This document shows, piece after piece, positions 55,301-63,051 of a DNA stretch of 64,000 nt. Under the pieces are notes generated by a model. The model had not been told where the DNA came from. It did no database searches and worked only from the letters and a program-made list of their open reading frames with translations. The position numbers and the translations under genes were made by a program. Position 1 is the stretch's first letter. Every line of letters begins with the position of its first letter. The stretch comes from an uncultured Myxococcales bacterium (GTDB taxonomy: Bacteria; Myxococcota_A; UBA9042; DTJE01): contig CAIZWN010000005.1 in the NCBI GenBank assembly GCA_903936705.1, positions 311,883 to 375,882 of the forward strand, given 5' to 3'.

Positions 55301-55748
55301 CTTGTCGGCGTGCAACAGCAGCGAAGCGCTGCATATCCAGATTGGTGACCTTGGAATCCACGCGGTCATGAAGCTGATGGGGACGCCTGTCGACATGGAC
55401 ATTTTCACATCGGTCGAGGCAGACGCTGCGCTGGCAACGCTGGACACGCCGACCGGCAAGGAACTGTCGGTCAGCATCGGCGCCCCGACGTTCCTGGATG
55501 TCGAGATTTCCAGGCTAGATGGAGGACTGGTCGGCGCCGAGGAATCGCTGCGCAATATGATCAAGACCCAGTTGATCCCGCAGCTTCTTTCTTCGCTGAC
55601 CGGCACTACCCTGGGTTCGTTCCCGATCCCGTCGATCGACTTGTCAGGTATGCTTCCTGGCCTGCCGCCCGGGACCAGCATCAGCGTCGATATCCAGCAA
55701 GTACTGCGGTCCCATGCGTACGATATCGTATCCGGTTGGGTGAAGTGA
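52392..55748 (+). CDS. Giant Cys-repeat surface lipoprotein with TULIP-like C-terminus (copy 2)
   Basis: 1118 residues, same architecture as the preceding gene: lipobox VLSC (Cys23), Gly4, a longer acidic linker (about 28-108), about 14 CDDxxPCTxxDxC units from 110 to 515 with the same insert (GWCLVDSTCFEEG) at the same place. The Ig-like segment begins CRPQIVIEFPPRGATL, then SYYYSTKWYP near 605 and the 500-residue C-terminal region ending GSFPIPSIDLSGMLPGLP. The two copies differ widely in residues but keep every landmark, so this is an old duplication. GGAGG before the ATG. Function unknown. Confidence 0.88.
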   Translation: MRTGSIWGSVAGPVLLGLVVLSCGGGGAPGLDSTGLPDAQTDLKDVAGGDLQTDETFRPDAGVDTVGETFVDVPVDDVIPTDIPVQIDTGIDSRPADVSAEAGDTPVPPACVEGEGCDDHNPCTIDDKCVEETCQGTLVEACDDGSDCTDDACTSGTECSHEIKPGWCLVDSTCFEEGDVDPTNACMACVTAVANDRFLADDSLPCSDGSGCTNPDRCVSGQCKPGPVNCNDDKECTKDECVNDECVWTPLSGTACSDNDYCTINDTCNAGVCTGAQVDCNDNEDCTQDSCGPDGVCIHTPNSNSCDDLNECTVGDQCVDGKCAPGSDKLVCNDFDVCTDDGCVPDKGCVYIPNRAPCDDSDPCTVGDTCRKDLCEPGLQELACPNDNPCADSVCTKGVGCEYPPNSAPCDDNDPCTLNDTCGGGICQHGTGQLDCDDHNDCTTDSCVEGTGCLNEYNTAPCDDNNVCTHDDVCQGDGVCKGALLADECDDGRQCTTDTCDPVDGCLNKVQNRPECRPQIVIEFPPRGATLDETSVTVGTSRTITVSGRVDTGVDGWQVREFSINGVLVAPSPLDRTFTFDIVSNLGFNPIVVDATDEMGLKDHLVQSYYYSTKWYPISWVPKGDPVPAASMVDQGLQMFLGPKAWDDGSRADPVNDIADIVQRYLKGMQFAVNPNAPISQISELGCDYDIYLQSVEFDRNNIGAVIQPVEGGLHLAASLSSVVVVVPVVKTGGFLCPGNFVATVKVTSVTLDTTMLISVDSAGNVTVTPTGTVVNMSDPTINTTNLIATLLLNLMKGTLTTMLKDQLAAQVNTLGTTLADALQGLAINTDFTIGAFVSGAPDTTLGMRSGLETIECHPTGCLMGMKAAIVSQNAQTLHPVLGSIGRAACLAAIPEPLPTYPAGTSVPPAPVPSIELGLHDDFFNQILYGLFNNGALTFDVPPSMLSGVDLTQYGITDLTLSIDMWLAPILSACNSSEALHIQIGDLGIHAVMKLMGTPVDMDIFTSVEADAALATLDTPTGKELSVSIGAPTFLDVEISRLDGGLVGAEESLRNMIKTQLIPQLLSSLTGTTLGSFPIPSIDLSGMLPGLPPGTSISVDIQQVLRSHAYDIVSGWVK

Positions 55749-55803
55749 GGCGTTCTCGGGCTGTCGCATCGGTGCGACTGGCCCGCGTTTGGGAGGTGTT
55801 TCA

Positions 55804-58077
55804 ATGCTACGTCTGATGATTTCGGTCGTGACTTTGTCGGCGGCAATGGTCCTGGTTGGCTGCGGAGGCGGATCGAACAACACGTCTTCCGACAATGGAC
55901 CTGGAACAGACCAGGGCGCTGAACTTGCGGACGTCCTGATTGGGGATGTCGAGTCGGAGACGGGTCGAGACACCGTATCGAACGACTCCGCAGACCAGGG
56001 CATCGATACTGCTGGTGACGGCACGACGATCCCGGATGGCGATGACGACACCAAGCCCGCCGACGTGACTGGCGATTTTTCTGCCGTGGACGCCGGTACG
56101 GACGTACAGCACAACGACGTGGCCGCCGGGGATGCGCTGCCGGACGTCAGCACACCATGCCTGGAAGGCGACCCGTGCGATGACGGCAATGCATGCAGCT
56201 ACGGCGAGAAGTGCAGCGCAGCCGGCCAGTGCGTCGGAGGAACGACGTATGCGTGCGACGATGGTCGCGTTTGCACTACCGACACCTGCGACGGCAAGGG
56301 CAACTGTCTGTACGTGGTGAAGTCGGACGCCTGCCTGGTAAACGGCGTCTGCCGCACATCGGGCGAGACGGATCCTGAAAACACCTGCATGGGCTGCGAC
56401 CCGGGGACCGACCAGGGTGCCTTCGTCCAGGCAAACGACAGCGCCGACTGCGATCCTTCGGCCAGCCTTCCCAAGTGCAAGATATCGCTGGGAGGTACCT
56501 GTACGGCGGGCGTGTGCGTGACCGGTCCGACCGGCGACAACCCTTGTGATGACAAGAACACGTGCACCCAGGATTCCTGCGATCTCGAAACCGGTTTGTG
56601 CGTTCACCTGGGTTCGACAGGCCAGCCGTGCGTCCTCGAGGACCGCTGCAAGGCAGGCACATGCAACCAGGGGCGCTGCATCATCCCCGTCGACGCCTCG
56701 TGCGACGACGACAATCCCTGCACGCGGGATTCCTGCGACCCGGCCAACGGATGCCTTCACGAGAATCAGTCGGACGTATCCTGTGACGACAACAACGCCT
56801 GCACTGTCGATGACACCTGCTTTGCCGGTTCCTGCCAGGGCATGGTGCTGAATTGCGACGACGGCAACATCTGTACCCTGGACGGCTGCAACGCCATTAC
56901 GGCGTGCTGGCACGACGTCGCCAGCAACCCTTGTTGCGAGGGTGGCGTCAGCAAGTGTGATGACAACAACCCATGCACGAACGACGACTGTACTGCCGAC
57001 GGTTTGGGGTGCATCAACACGGCCAACACGGCGGCATGCAACGACGGTAATCCATGCACACTCAACGATTCATGCCTGGACAAGTTCTGTTCTGGCGTCG
57101 AGAAGAACTGCAACGACGGCAACTCGTGCACGCTGGACAAGTGCGAGGCCGGCAAGTGCATCCACACGCCCCTTAATGCGGTCCCCTGCGATGACGGACG
57201 CGATTGTTCGACTGGGGATCAGTGCACACTGGGCCAGTGCGTCGCCGACACCACGCTGTGCGACGTCTGCACCTACACGTTCTTCCCCACGGCCGACAAG
57301 TTGGTGGCGATGACGATTTCGCCGGACGGTCTGACCGGCGCGACACCTGCGGACCTGAACCATGGATTGAACCTGGACGATAACGCCAGCACCTGTGCGC
57401 CATCATCCAGTTGCTGCTGCGGGATCGACAACTCGCTTGGTATGGTGGCAGGCCTCCAGATTGCCACGGATGCGATCACCAAGGCGATCGTTGATGGCGA
57501 CCTGATCATGCTGTTCGAGCATCGCGGTCTGCGGACCGATGGCGGGCCGTACACACTTGCGTTCTATACCGGCAAACTTGATCCGGCCAACGCCGCCTGT
57601 GACTACCAGAATTCAGATTGCCAGTACTTTGTGTCCGAGGCCGTCTTTGCCGACTGGCCGAAGTGCAACCCGCTGGTCAGCCTGGACAACGCCAAGATCG
57701 TCGGCAACCGGCTGACGGCCGGCGGCAAGTCCTACAAGTTCCCGTTCGACCTTCCCTTGGCTGGAATCCCTCTGCACGTCGATCTCTACAACACGAAGGT
57801 CGACGCCACTGTTGAAGTTACAGGCGGCAAGATCACGCGCATGAGGGGCATTCTGGGCGGCGCGATCCCGAAGCAGCAGATCATTGATGCCATAAACGCC
57901 ATTGATCCGTGGACGATCACCCAAATCGACAAGGAGACCGTACTGGCACTGATTGGCGAAGGCGATGACGGGCTGGTTTATCCAGACCTTGACGCCGACG
58001 GCGACGGCGTGCGCGAATCGGCGTCCATCGGCATCCAGTTCGACTCGATCGACAGCACGATCACGGGCGTCTTCTGA
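55804..58077 (+). CDS. Cys-repeat lipoprotein with the conserved C-terminal domain of the 22 kb gene
   Basis: 757 residues. Lipobox LVGC (Cys20), Gly-Gly-Gly, then an acidic linker to about 118 with DxxDxG-like phrases. About 10 canonical CDDGNPCTxDxC units and several irregular Cys modules run to about 485. The C-terminal 270 residues lack the TULIP-like region of the two preceding proteins. They instead match the end of the 22026-23561 product: ITKAIVDGDLIMLFEH and MRGILGGAIPKQQIIDAI align with that protein's LNDAVAGGDIAIMLEL and LSGVLTKEQLVAAV stretches. GGGAGG before the ATG, 55 bases after the preceding gene. Confidence 0.86.
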   Translation: MLRLMISVVTLSAAMVLVGCGGGSNNTSSDNGPGTDQGAELADVLIGDVESETGRDTVSNDSADQGIDTAGDGTTIPDGDDDTKPADVTGDFSAVDAGTDVQHNDVAAGDALPDVSTPCLEGDPCDDGNACSYGEKCSAAGQCVGGTTYACDDGRVCTTDTCDGKGNCLYVVKSDACLVNGVCRTSGETDPENTCMGCDPGTDQGAFVQANDSADCDPSASLPKCKISLGGTCTAGVCVTGPTGDNPCDDKNTCTQDSCDLETGLCVHLGSTGQPCVLEDRCKAGTCNQGRCIIPVDASCDDDNPCTRDSCDPANGCLHENQSDVSCDDNNACTVDDTCFAGSCQGMVLNCDDGNICTLDGCNAITACWHDVASNPCCEGGVSKCDDNNPCTNDDCTADGLGCINTANTAACNDGNPCTLNDSCLDKFCSGVEKNCNDGNSCTLDKCEAGKCIHTPLNAVPCDDGRDCSTGDQCTLGQCVADTTLCDVCTYTFFPTADKLVAMTISPDGLTGATPADLNHGLNLDDNASTCAPSSSCCCGIDNSLGMVAGLQIATDAITKAIVDGDLIMLFEHRGLRTDGGPYTLAFYTGKLDPANAACDYQNSDCQYFVSEAVFADWPKCNPLVSLDNAKIVGNRLTAGGKSYKFPFDLPLAGIPLHVDLYNTKVDATVEVTGGKITRMRGILGGAIPKQQIIDAINAIDPWTITQIDKETVLALIGEGDDGLVYPDLDADGDGVRESASIGIQFDSIDSTITGVF

Positions 58078-58152
58078 CGCTTGATTGACCGGGTCTGCCA
58101 CTGTGATGGCGACTTCCTGCCGACATCCGACCGCAACTTTGGAGGCATCACA

Positions 58153-58599
58153 ATGCCGAAATCTTCCGTCTTCAAACGGTGCGGCAACTGGCTGACGGTT
58201 CTTTCCGGATGCGCGCTGACCATTGGCGTCGTTCTGCTGCAGCCCGCCCTGGCTGAGGCCGGGTCCAACATCCGAAAGGACGGGTCCATCGTTGCCGAGA
58301 TCGACGGGCGCTATCTGCGGCAGCGCGGGTCGATCGTGGCGGAATTCGACGGGGACAACGTGCGAAGATCAGGATCGATCGTGCTGACCTTCGACGGGCG
58401 TTACGTACGCGAACGGGGGTCAATTATCGCCGAGATCGACGGTCGCAACATCAGGCGCAAGGGGTCGATCGAGTGGCAGATAGATGGGAACGGCAACGTG
58501 CGTCGGCACGGTTCGATATCCTACTCTGTGGACGGATACACGGACAGCGAATCCATGAAACGCAAAATCGTGACGTTCCTGCTGCTGTTCGCCGAGTAG
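58153..58599 (+). CDS. Exported protein of six 15-residue repeats
   Basis: 148 residues. Signal peptide ending PALAEAG, cleaved near 36. Residues 40-129 are six units of consensus (V/I)RRxGSIxAEIDGRx, lengths 15,15,15,15,16,14, for example LRQRGSIVAEFDGDN. The alternating pattern with fixed Gly, Ile and Asp-Gly turns suggests a small beta-solenoid or beta-flower fold. A short tail with a hydrophobic end (KRKIVTFLLLFAE) could associate with membrane. GGAGG nine bases before the ATG, 75 bases after the Cys-repeat gene, same direction, so possibly the last gene of that block. Function unknown. Confidence 0.8.
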   Translation: MPKSSVFKRCGNWLTVLSGCALTIGVVLLQPALAEAGSNIRKDGSIVAEIDGRYLRQRGSIVAEFDGDNVRRSGSIVLTFDGRYVRERGSIIAEIDGRNIRRKGSIEWQIDGNGNVRRHGSISYSVDGYTDSESMKRKIVTFLLLFAE

Positions 58600-58617
58600 G
58601 GGCCGGTAGGCCATCGT

Positions 58618-59175
58618 CTAGAATTTGCACCCATGGTTCAGAAAACGCGACCTTCCCCACAAAACCGATTCCACATAGTCGGTGTTTGCCGGCAGACCCT
58701 TCTTGCGGGCCGCGCGGTCGGGCATTCCATGGCCGGCGTTGTATCCCGACAGTGAAAGGTAAACGTCGCCCTTGTACCAGGCCAGGAACGCCTGCAGGAC
58801 GCGCACGCCGCAGCGCAGGTTTTCCATCGGGTCACGCAGATTCCCGCATTTCTTGGCCCGGCCAGTCAAAGGCATGACCTGGGTCAGGCCCAAAGCGCCG
58901 ACCGGGCTGCGGGCCTCGGGCCGGAAATTACTTTCGGTGCGAACCAGGCCAACCAACAAAGCCGGTTCCATTTTCGCCTCTGATGCCGCCTGCCGAATCA
59001 TCGGCAGCAGGTCCTGGCAGCGGTCCGACGCGCCTGGCGATGAAACTGGCTGCTTGATCTTTGGCGCCCGGGCATGTGACGACGTTCCTGATTCGGGCCC
59101 ACGTGACTTGACCGTTGTGGCGCAACCATGCGACAGCAGCGCCAAAGACAGCAGCAACGCGGTTTTGGCCTTCAT
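58618..59175 (-). CDS. Small lytic transglycosylase lipoprotein
   Basis: 185 residues. Lipobox LSHGC (Cys18), linker rich in Ser/Pro/Lys to about 48, then an SLT domain with catalytic Glu81 in VRTESNFRPEA, SPVGALGLTQVMP and SGYNAGHGM. It lacks the helical superdomain of the larger enzyme at 46 kb and resembles the MltC/EmtA-type catalytic core. Predicted to cleave peptidoglycan from the outer membrane. Convergent with the repeat-protein gene. SD weak. Confidence 0.9.
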   Translation of the reverse strand: MKAKTALLLSLALLSHGCATTVKSRGPESGTSSHARAPKIKQPVSSPGASDRCQDLLPMIRQAASEAKMEPALLVGLVRTESNFRPEARSPVGALGLTQVMPLTGRAKKCGNLRDPMENLRCGVRVLQAFLAWYKGDVYLSLSGYNAGHGMPDRAARKKGLPANTDYVESVLWGRSRFLNHGCKF

Positions 59176-59362
59176 TCCCGTTTCCCTTGTGCGTGGCCGG
59201 ACGGAGGTTCATTTGGGCGCCCAAAAAAGCAGATCAAGCGGACCCCCAAAATCGACCTTTGCCACGACACCGCTGCGATCGTAGGATCTGTGGGCCCGGT
59301 GCGCCAAGTTGGCGACGCCAGGACAAGTTGGTCAAGGTACCCGCACCGGCCGGAGGAAACGA

Positions 59363-60535
59363 ATGGCTCTCCCGATTATTCGATTGCGTCATGGCCGTGC
59401 AAGGCCGTTCTGGCACGGAAATCCTTTGGTTTTTTCAGGCGCCGTGCAGGGTTCGGAGGGCGACCCAAAGGCTGCCGACTGGGTCGAGGTACGCGACTCG
59501 GAGGATCGGGTCATCGGGACAGGCTGGTATCATCCTGGGTCGCTGTACCAGGTCCGGATCACACGATTAGCCCGCGAGACGGACCTTCCCGACGATCCGG
59601 AGGGAGTGATTGGCGCCAGGATCAAGGCATCGGCGACACGACGTCTGGGAATGGGGCTGCCCGCCGAGGGTACGAACACCTGGCGTTTGATCAACAGCGA
59701 AGGCGACGGACTATCGGGACTGACGGTGGACGTTCTTGCAGGCGTTGCAGTCGCGTCCGAGACGGCGTTATGGACCGAACGTCACCGCCCGGCAATCGAG
59801 AGTGCCATCAGGGCCGCAGTTGGCGACGTCGAGATCGTCCACCGCGTGCCAATCGCGTTGAAACGCGAGGAGGGGATGGCGACCCTGCCGGTTCCCGAAC
59901 CGCATGATCCGATCGAGGTCATCGAGGGCGGCCTGAGGTTTCCGGCTGACCCCTGGCGTGGCCAGAAGACAGGCTTCTATTGCGACCAGCGCGAAAATCG
60001 AGCCTTGCTGCGGTCGATTTCAGCGGGAAAAAGGGTCCTGGACCTGTTCTGCTATTCCGGAGGGTTTGCGCTGAACGCAGCTGCGGGTGGGGCGACCGAG
60101 GTCCTTGGCCTGGATTCGTCTGGCCCGTCCATTGCTATGGCGATCGATGCGGCGCAACGCAACGGTCTGGAGGCCAGATTCGAGGAGGCCGACGTGCGCG
60201 AACGGCTGTCGAATTGCGGTCGCTGGGACGTGGTGGTCTGCGATCCACCCAAGCTTGCAGGCGGACGGGCCGACCTCGCGGCTGCGGCCCAGCGATACCT
60301 GTACCTGAACCGCGATGCCATAGGCGCGGTAGCGCCGGGCGGTATGTTGCTGACCTGTTCGTGCAGCGCCGCGGTGCGCCGTGAGGTGTTCGTGGAAATC
60401 CTTAGGGATGCCGCCGCGCAGGCAGGGCGGCGCGTGACAATGCTGGCGGTGCGTGGAGCAGCAATGGACCACCCGGTGCACCCGGCGTTCCCGGAAGGAG
60501 AGTATCTGAAGTGCCTGGTGGCCGCGCTGGATTAG
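59363..60535 (+). CDS. rlmI: 23S rRNA m5C methyltransferase, RlmI family
   Basis: 390 residues, close to RlmI length. N-terminal PUA domain (about 1-75, with HPWVFSGAV-like GNPLVFSGAV). A middle EEHD-like region and a Rossmann methyltransferase follow: VLDLFCYSGGFALNAA (SAM loop), VVVCDPPKLAGG (motif IV) and LLTCSCSAAV (motif VI). RlmI methylates C1962 of 23S rRNA in Escherichia coli. The ATG at 59363 is chosen with GGAGG upstream. Confidence 0.9.
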   Translation: MALPIIRLRHGRARPFWHGNPLVFSGAVQGSEGDPKAADWVEVRDSEDRVIGTGWYHPGSLYQVRITRLARETDLPDDPEGVIGARIKASATRRLGMGLPAEGTNTWRLINSEGDGLSGLTVDVLAGVAVASETALWTERHRPAIESAIRAAVGDVEIVHRVPIALKREEGMATLPVPEPHDPIEVIEGGLRFPADPWRGQKTGFYCDQRENRALLRSISAGKRVLDLFCYSGGFALNAAAGGATEVLGLDSSGPSIAMAIDAAQRNGLEARFEEADVRERLSNCGRWDVVVCDPPKLAGGRADLAAAAQRYLYLNRDAIGAVAPGGMLLTCSCSAAVRREVFVEILRDAAAQAGRRVTMLAVRGAAMDHPVHPAFPEGEYLKCLVAALD

Positions 60536-60557
60536 GAAATACCGATCGCGCCTGAAA

Positions 60558-61523
60558 CTACTGGGCCGCAGCCGGAGGAACGGCAGCCGGGGGAACCGAC
60601 GCCGGCAGAACAACCGCCGGGGCCGCAACCGGGAAAACGATCCGTTCTGCCAGGCTGTGCGGGTAGGATGCCGAATCGATGTGGACGCCGATCACGTCCA
60701 GCCACTCGGATGCTCCAACGGTAGCAGCAAGCACGTTCAACCATTCGCCGTCGGGAGGCACGAGCCCCTGGTTGAAACCATCAGAAATCAGGTACAGGGC
60801 GATCCGCTCGCTGGTAGCTTCGGGAAACCAGTTCCTGCGCAGGTGCGTACGGAACTCGCGACAGAACACCGCACAGTCGAGGCCCAGCGCGAACGAATTC
60901 ATCGTCAGCGGGCCAGCAGGATTCAAGCGGACTACCGACAGACGCCCCTCCTTGTCGGCACCCAGCAAATCGATGAACAGCTTGGACGTCGCGCGATTGC
61001 GTTCGGCCAGCGACGTCTTGAAGACGTTGGCCGGGAATTGCTTTACCAGACGATGCGGGAACGCTGCCAGAAGGAACTTGCGACCGTGTTCCACGATCCA
61101 CGACGCAAACTTTGATTCGGTCGTCGGCTTGGCGCTGCTGTCTCCACGGTGCACGTTCGAGCGATCATAGGTGAACAGAAGTCCGCTGCGAATATCGCCC
61201 CGGATCTCCGTGGTCTCCCTGAGGTAGTCGGTCGTCCCATCCAGAAGGAACTCGAAACCGGCAACGCACTCCTGAAGCAAGGCCAGGCGCAGAACCAGCG
61301 AGCGCCGGCGTGCCAGGCTGAGGCCCCTTGGCGGCCGTACATCGATGATTCTTTCGGGTGCGTCGTTGCCAAGAATCCAGGCTATGCCCCACAAGTCCAG
61401 GGGATCGGCCAGCACAGCAGCCTCGTCCCTGGGCGACGTATGCGGCTGCAGGTATCCCACCTTCAAGGTACCCGGACGACTGACCTTGTCGAACCGGATG
61501 TTACGTGGCAGTTCAAGCTTCAC
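60558..61523 (-). CDS. Unknown conserved-looking protein downstream of rpoD
   Basis: 321 residues from a GTG with GGGAGG eight bases upstream. No signal peptide, membrane segment or motif I recognise. The core (1-295) looks globular and alpha/beta with many Arg/Leu helices (RGLSLARRRSLVLRLALLQE) and an Asp/Gly turn GVHIDSASYPHSLAERI near the end. The last 25 residues are a low-complexity Val/Pro/Ala tail. It lies 72 bases after the rpoD stop on the same strand, so it may share its transcript. Function not assignable. Confidence 0.7.
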   Translation of the reverse strand: MKLELPRNIRFDKVSRPGTLKVGYLQPHTSPRDEAAVLADPLDLWGIAWILGNDAPERIIDVRPPRGLSLARRRSLVLRLALLQECVAGFEFLLDGTTDYLRETTEIRGDIRSGLLFTYDRSNVHRGDSSAKPTTESKFASWIVEHGRKFLLAAFPHRLVKQFPANVFKTSLAERNRATSKLFIDLLGADKEGRLSVVRLNPAGPLTMNSFALGLDCAVFCREFRTHLRRNWFPEATSERIALYLISDGFNQGLVPPDGEWLNVLAATVGASEWLDVIGVHIDSASYPHSLAERIVFPVAAPAVVLPASVPPAAVPPAAAQ

Positions 61524-61595
61524 GTTGGTCCTCCCGGCGGCAAGGCGCCGCGCTCGTGCAATGGTCCGACCATCCGGATTGCCGCCCCGTGGGGC

Positions 61596-62870
61596 TCACT
61601 CCCAGAAGGTCTTCAGCTTCCTGGAACGAGACGGGTGCCGCAGCTTGTCAAGCGCCTTTGCCTCGATCTGGCGGATGCGCTCGCGGGTGACATTGAACTC
61701 CTGGCCGACCTCTTCCAGGGTATGGTCGTTCGATTCGCCGATGCCGAAACGCATGCGCAGGATCTTTTCTTCCCGCACCGGAAGGCCACTAAGTACCTTC
61801 CTGGTCTGTTGCGACAGGTCTGCGTTCGTCACCGATTCGGTCGGGTTCATGGCGTCGCGGTCCTCGACAAAATCGCCAAGGCGTCCGTCGTCCTCTTCCC
61901 CGACCGGCATGTCCAGGGAGAGTGTCATACGGGCGGCCTTCAAAATCAGGCGGACCTTCTCGACAGGCATCTCCATCCGCTCGCCAATCTCCTCGGTGGT
62001 CGGCTCCCGTCCCAGTTCCTGGACCAGCATGCGACTGGTTCGAACCAGGCGACTGAGGCTTTCGAAGATGTGCACGGGCAGACGGATGGTACGCGCCTGG
62101 TCGGCCACAGCCCGGGTAATGGCCTGCCGAATCCACCACGTTGCGTAGGTGCTGAACTTGTACCCGCGCTCGTGCTCGAATTTTTCGACAGCCTTGATCA
62201 GGCCGATGTTGCCCTCCTGGATCAAATCCAGGAATTGCAATCCGCGATTCGCATACTTCTTCGCGATTGAAACAACCAGCCGCAAGTTCGCCTCGATCAT
62301 CTCGGTTCGGGCCCGGTCAGCGCGCCGCTCGACTGCAAGGATGCAGTCACACAGCGCGCACAGCGCACGGGCATCGACCGACGCTGGACCACTGGCCCGC
62401 TGATCCGGTTCCGAATCCCGGATCTCGGCCACACGCGTCTTCAGGCGAACCACTACCGACTGGATGAGGGGGCGGTTCAGGCGAAGGATCGATATGGGTT
62501 CGCAAGGAAGGTCATCGGCCGGAAGAACCATGGCGTCCAGGGCGGGATCCGTCCCGCGCAGCAGGTCCAGGATCTCCAGCTCGGCAGCCTCGATCCGCTT
62601 CGCGATCGCGACCTCGTGCTCGCGCGTCAGCAGCGGCACGTGGCTCATGCGTCGCAGGTACAGTTGCACCGGGTCAATCGAGGTCGATGACCCCCGCATG
62701 TCCAGCGAGAGTTCCTTGCCATTCGTCTTGTTGTGATGAGCCTCTTCGGCCTCCTCAGAGAACGAAGAACCGGCGTCCCGCGACAGGGCGTCAAGTAGAT
62801 CTTCGATCGCCAGACGCCCGCCGCTACTCGGCTCGGGTTCGTTCTGGCGCCTGCTGTCCGTAGCACCCAT
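61596..62870 (-). CDS. rpoD: RNA polymerase primary sigma factor (RpoD-type)
   Basis: 424 residues. Region 1.2 ([21 protein letters not shown]), region 2 ([29 protein letters not shown] with [17 protein letters not shown] for core and -10 binding), region 3 ([14 protein letters not shown]) and region 4 helix-turn-helix ([20 protein letters not shown]), each quoted in part. Region 1.1 is short and unlike enterobacterial RpoD, and the non-conserved insert is small. A G-rich SD lies four bases before the ATG. A structured 180-base leader separates it from the RRM gene. Confidence 0.95.
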   Translation of the reverse strand: MGATDSRRQNEPEPSSGGRLAIEDLLDALSRDAGSSFSEEAEEAHHNKTNGKELSLDMRGSSTSIDPVQLYLRRMSHVPLLTREHEVAIAKRIEAAELEILDLLRGTDPALDAMVLPADDLPCEPISILRLNRPLIQSVVVRLKTRVAEIRDSEPDQRASGPASVDARALCALCDCILAVERRADRARTEMIEANLRLVVSIAKKYANRGLQFLDLIQEGNIGLIKAVEKFEHERGYKFSTYATWWIRQAITRAVADQARTIRLPVHIFESLSRLVRTSRMLVQELGREPTTEEIGERMEMPVEKVRLILKAARMTLSLDMPVGEEDDGRLGDFVEDRDAMNPTESVTNADLSQQTRKVLSGLPVREEKILRMRFGIGESNDHTLEEVGQEFNVTRERIRQIEAKALDKLRHPSRSRKLKTFWE

Positions 62871-62949
62871 CCGCTCCCCCCGCGACAGCCACCGGAACGC
62901 CGACTACACCCAGGCGCGCCCGCGGTTCCTCACGGGCTCCGGTTGCGAC

Positions 62950-62984
62950 GGGTCCGGACCGCGACATCGCCGCGATCCGGACCC
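62950..62984 (-). other. Long RNA hairpin before rpoD
   Basis: Outer 9-bp stem GGGTCCGGA/TCCGGACCC encloses a 7-bp inner stem with loop GAT. Read as minus-strand RNA all 16 positions pair (two as G-U); on the plus strand the same two positions are A-C mismatches. So the fold fits a minus-strand transcript, either the 3' end of the RRM gene or the rpoD leader. No U-run follows. Confidence 0.6.
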
Positions 62985-63051
62985 TAACGCGCCCCGGTCC
63001 GGACGGTTAGTTCAACACTGGAAACCGGGGGACAACTTCAAGCAGCAGGAA

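Noticed and set aside
58600-58617. GGCC-GGTA-GGCC as a terminator between convergent genes
   Set aside because: Only a 4-bp stem with no T-run.
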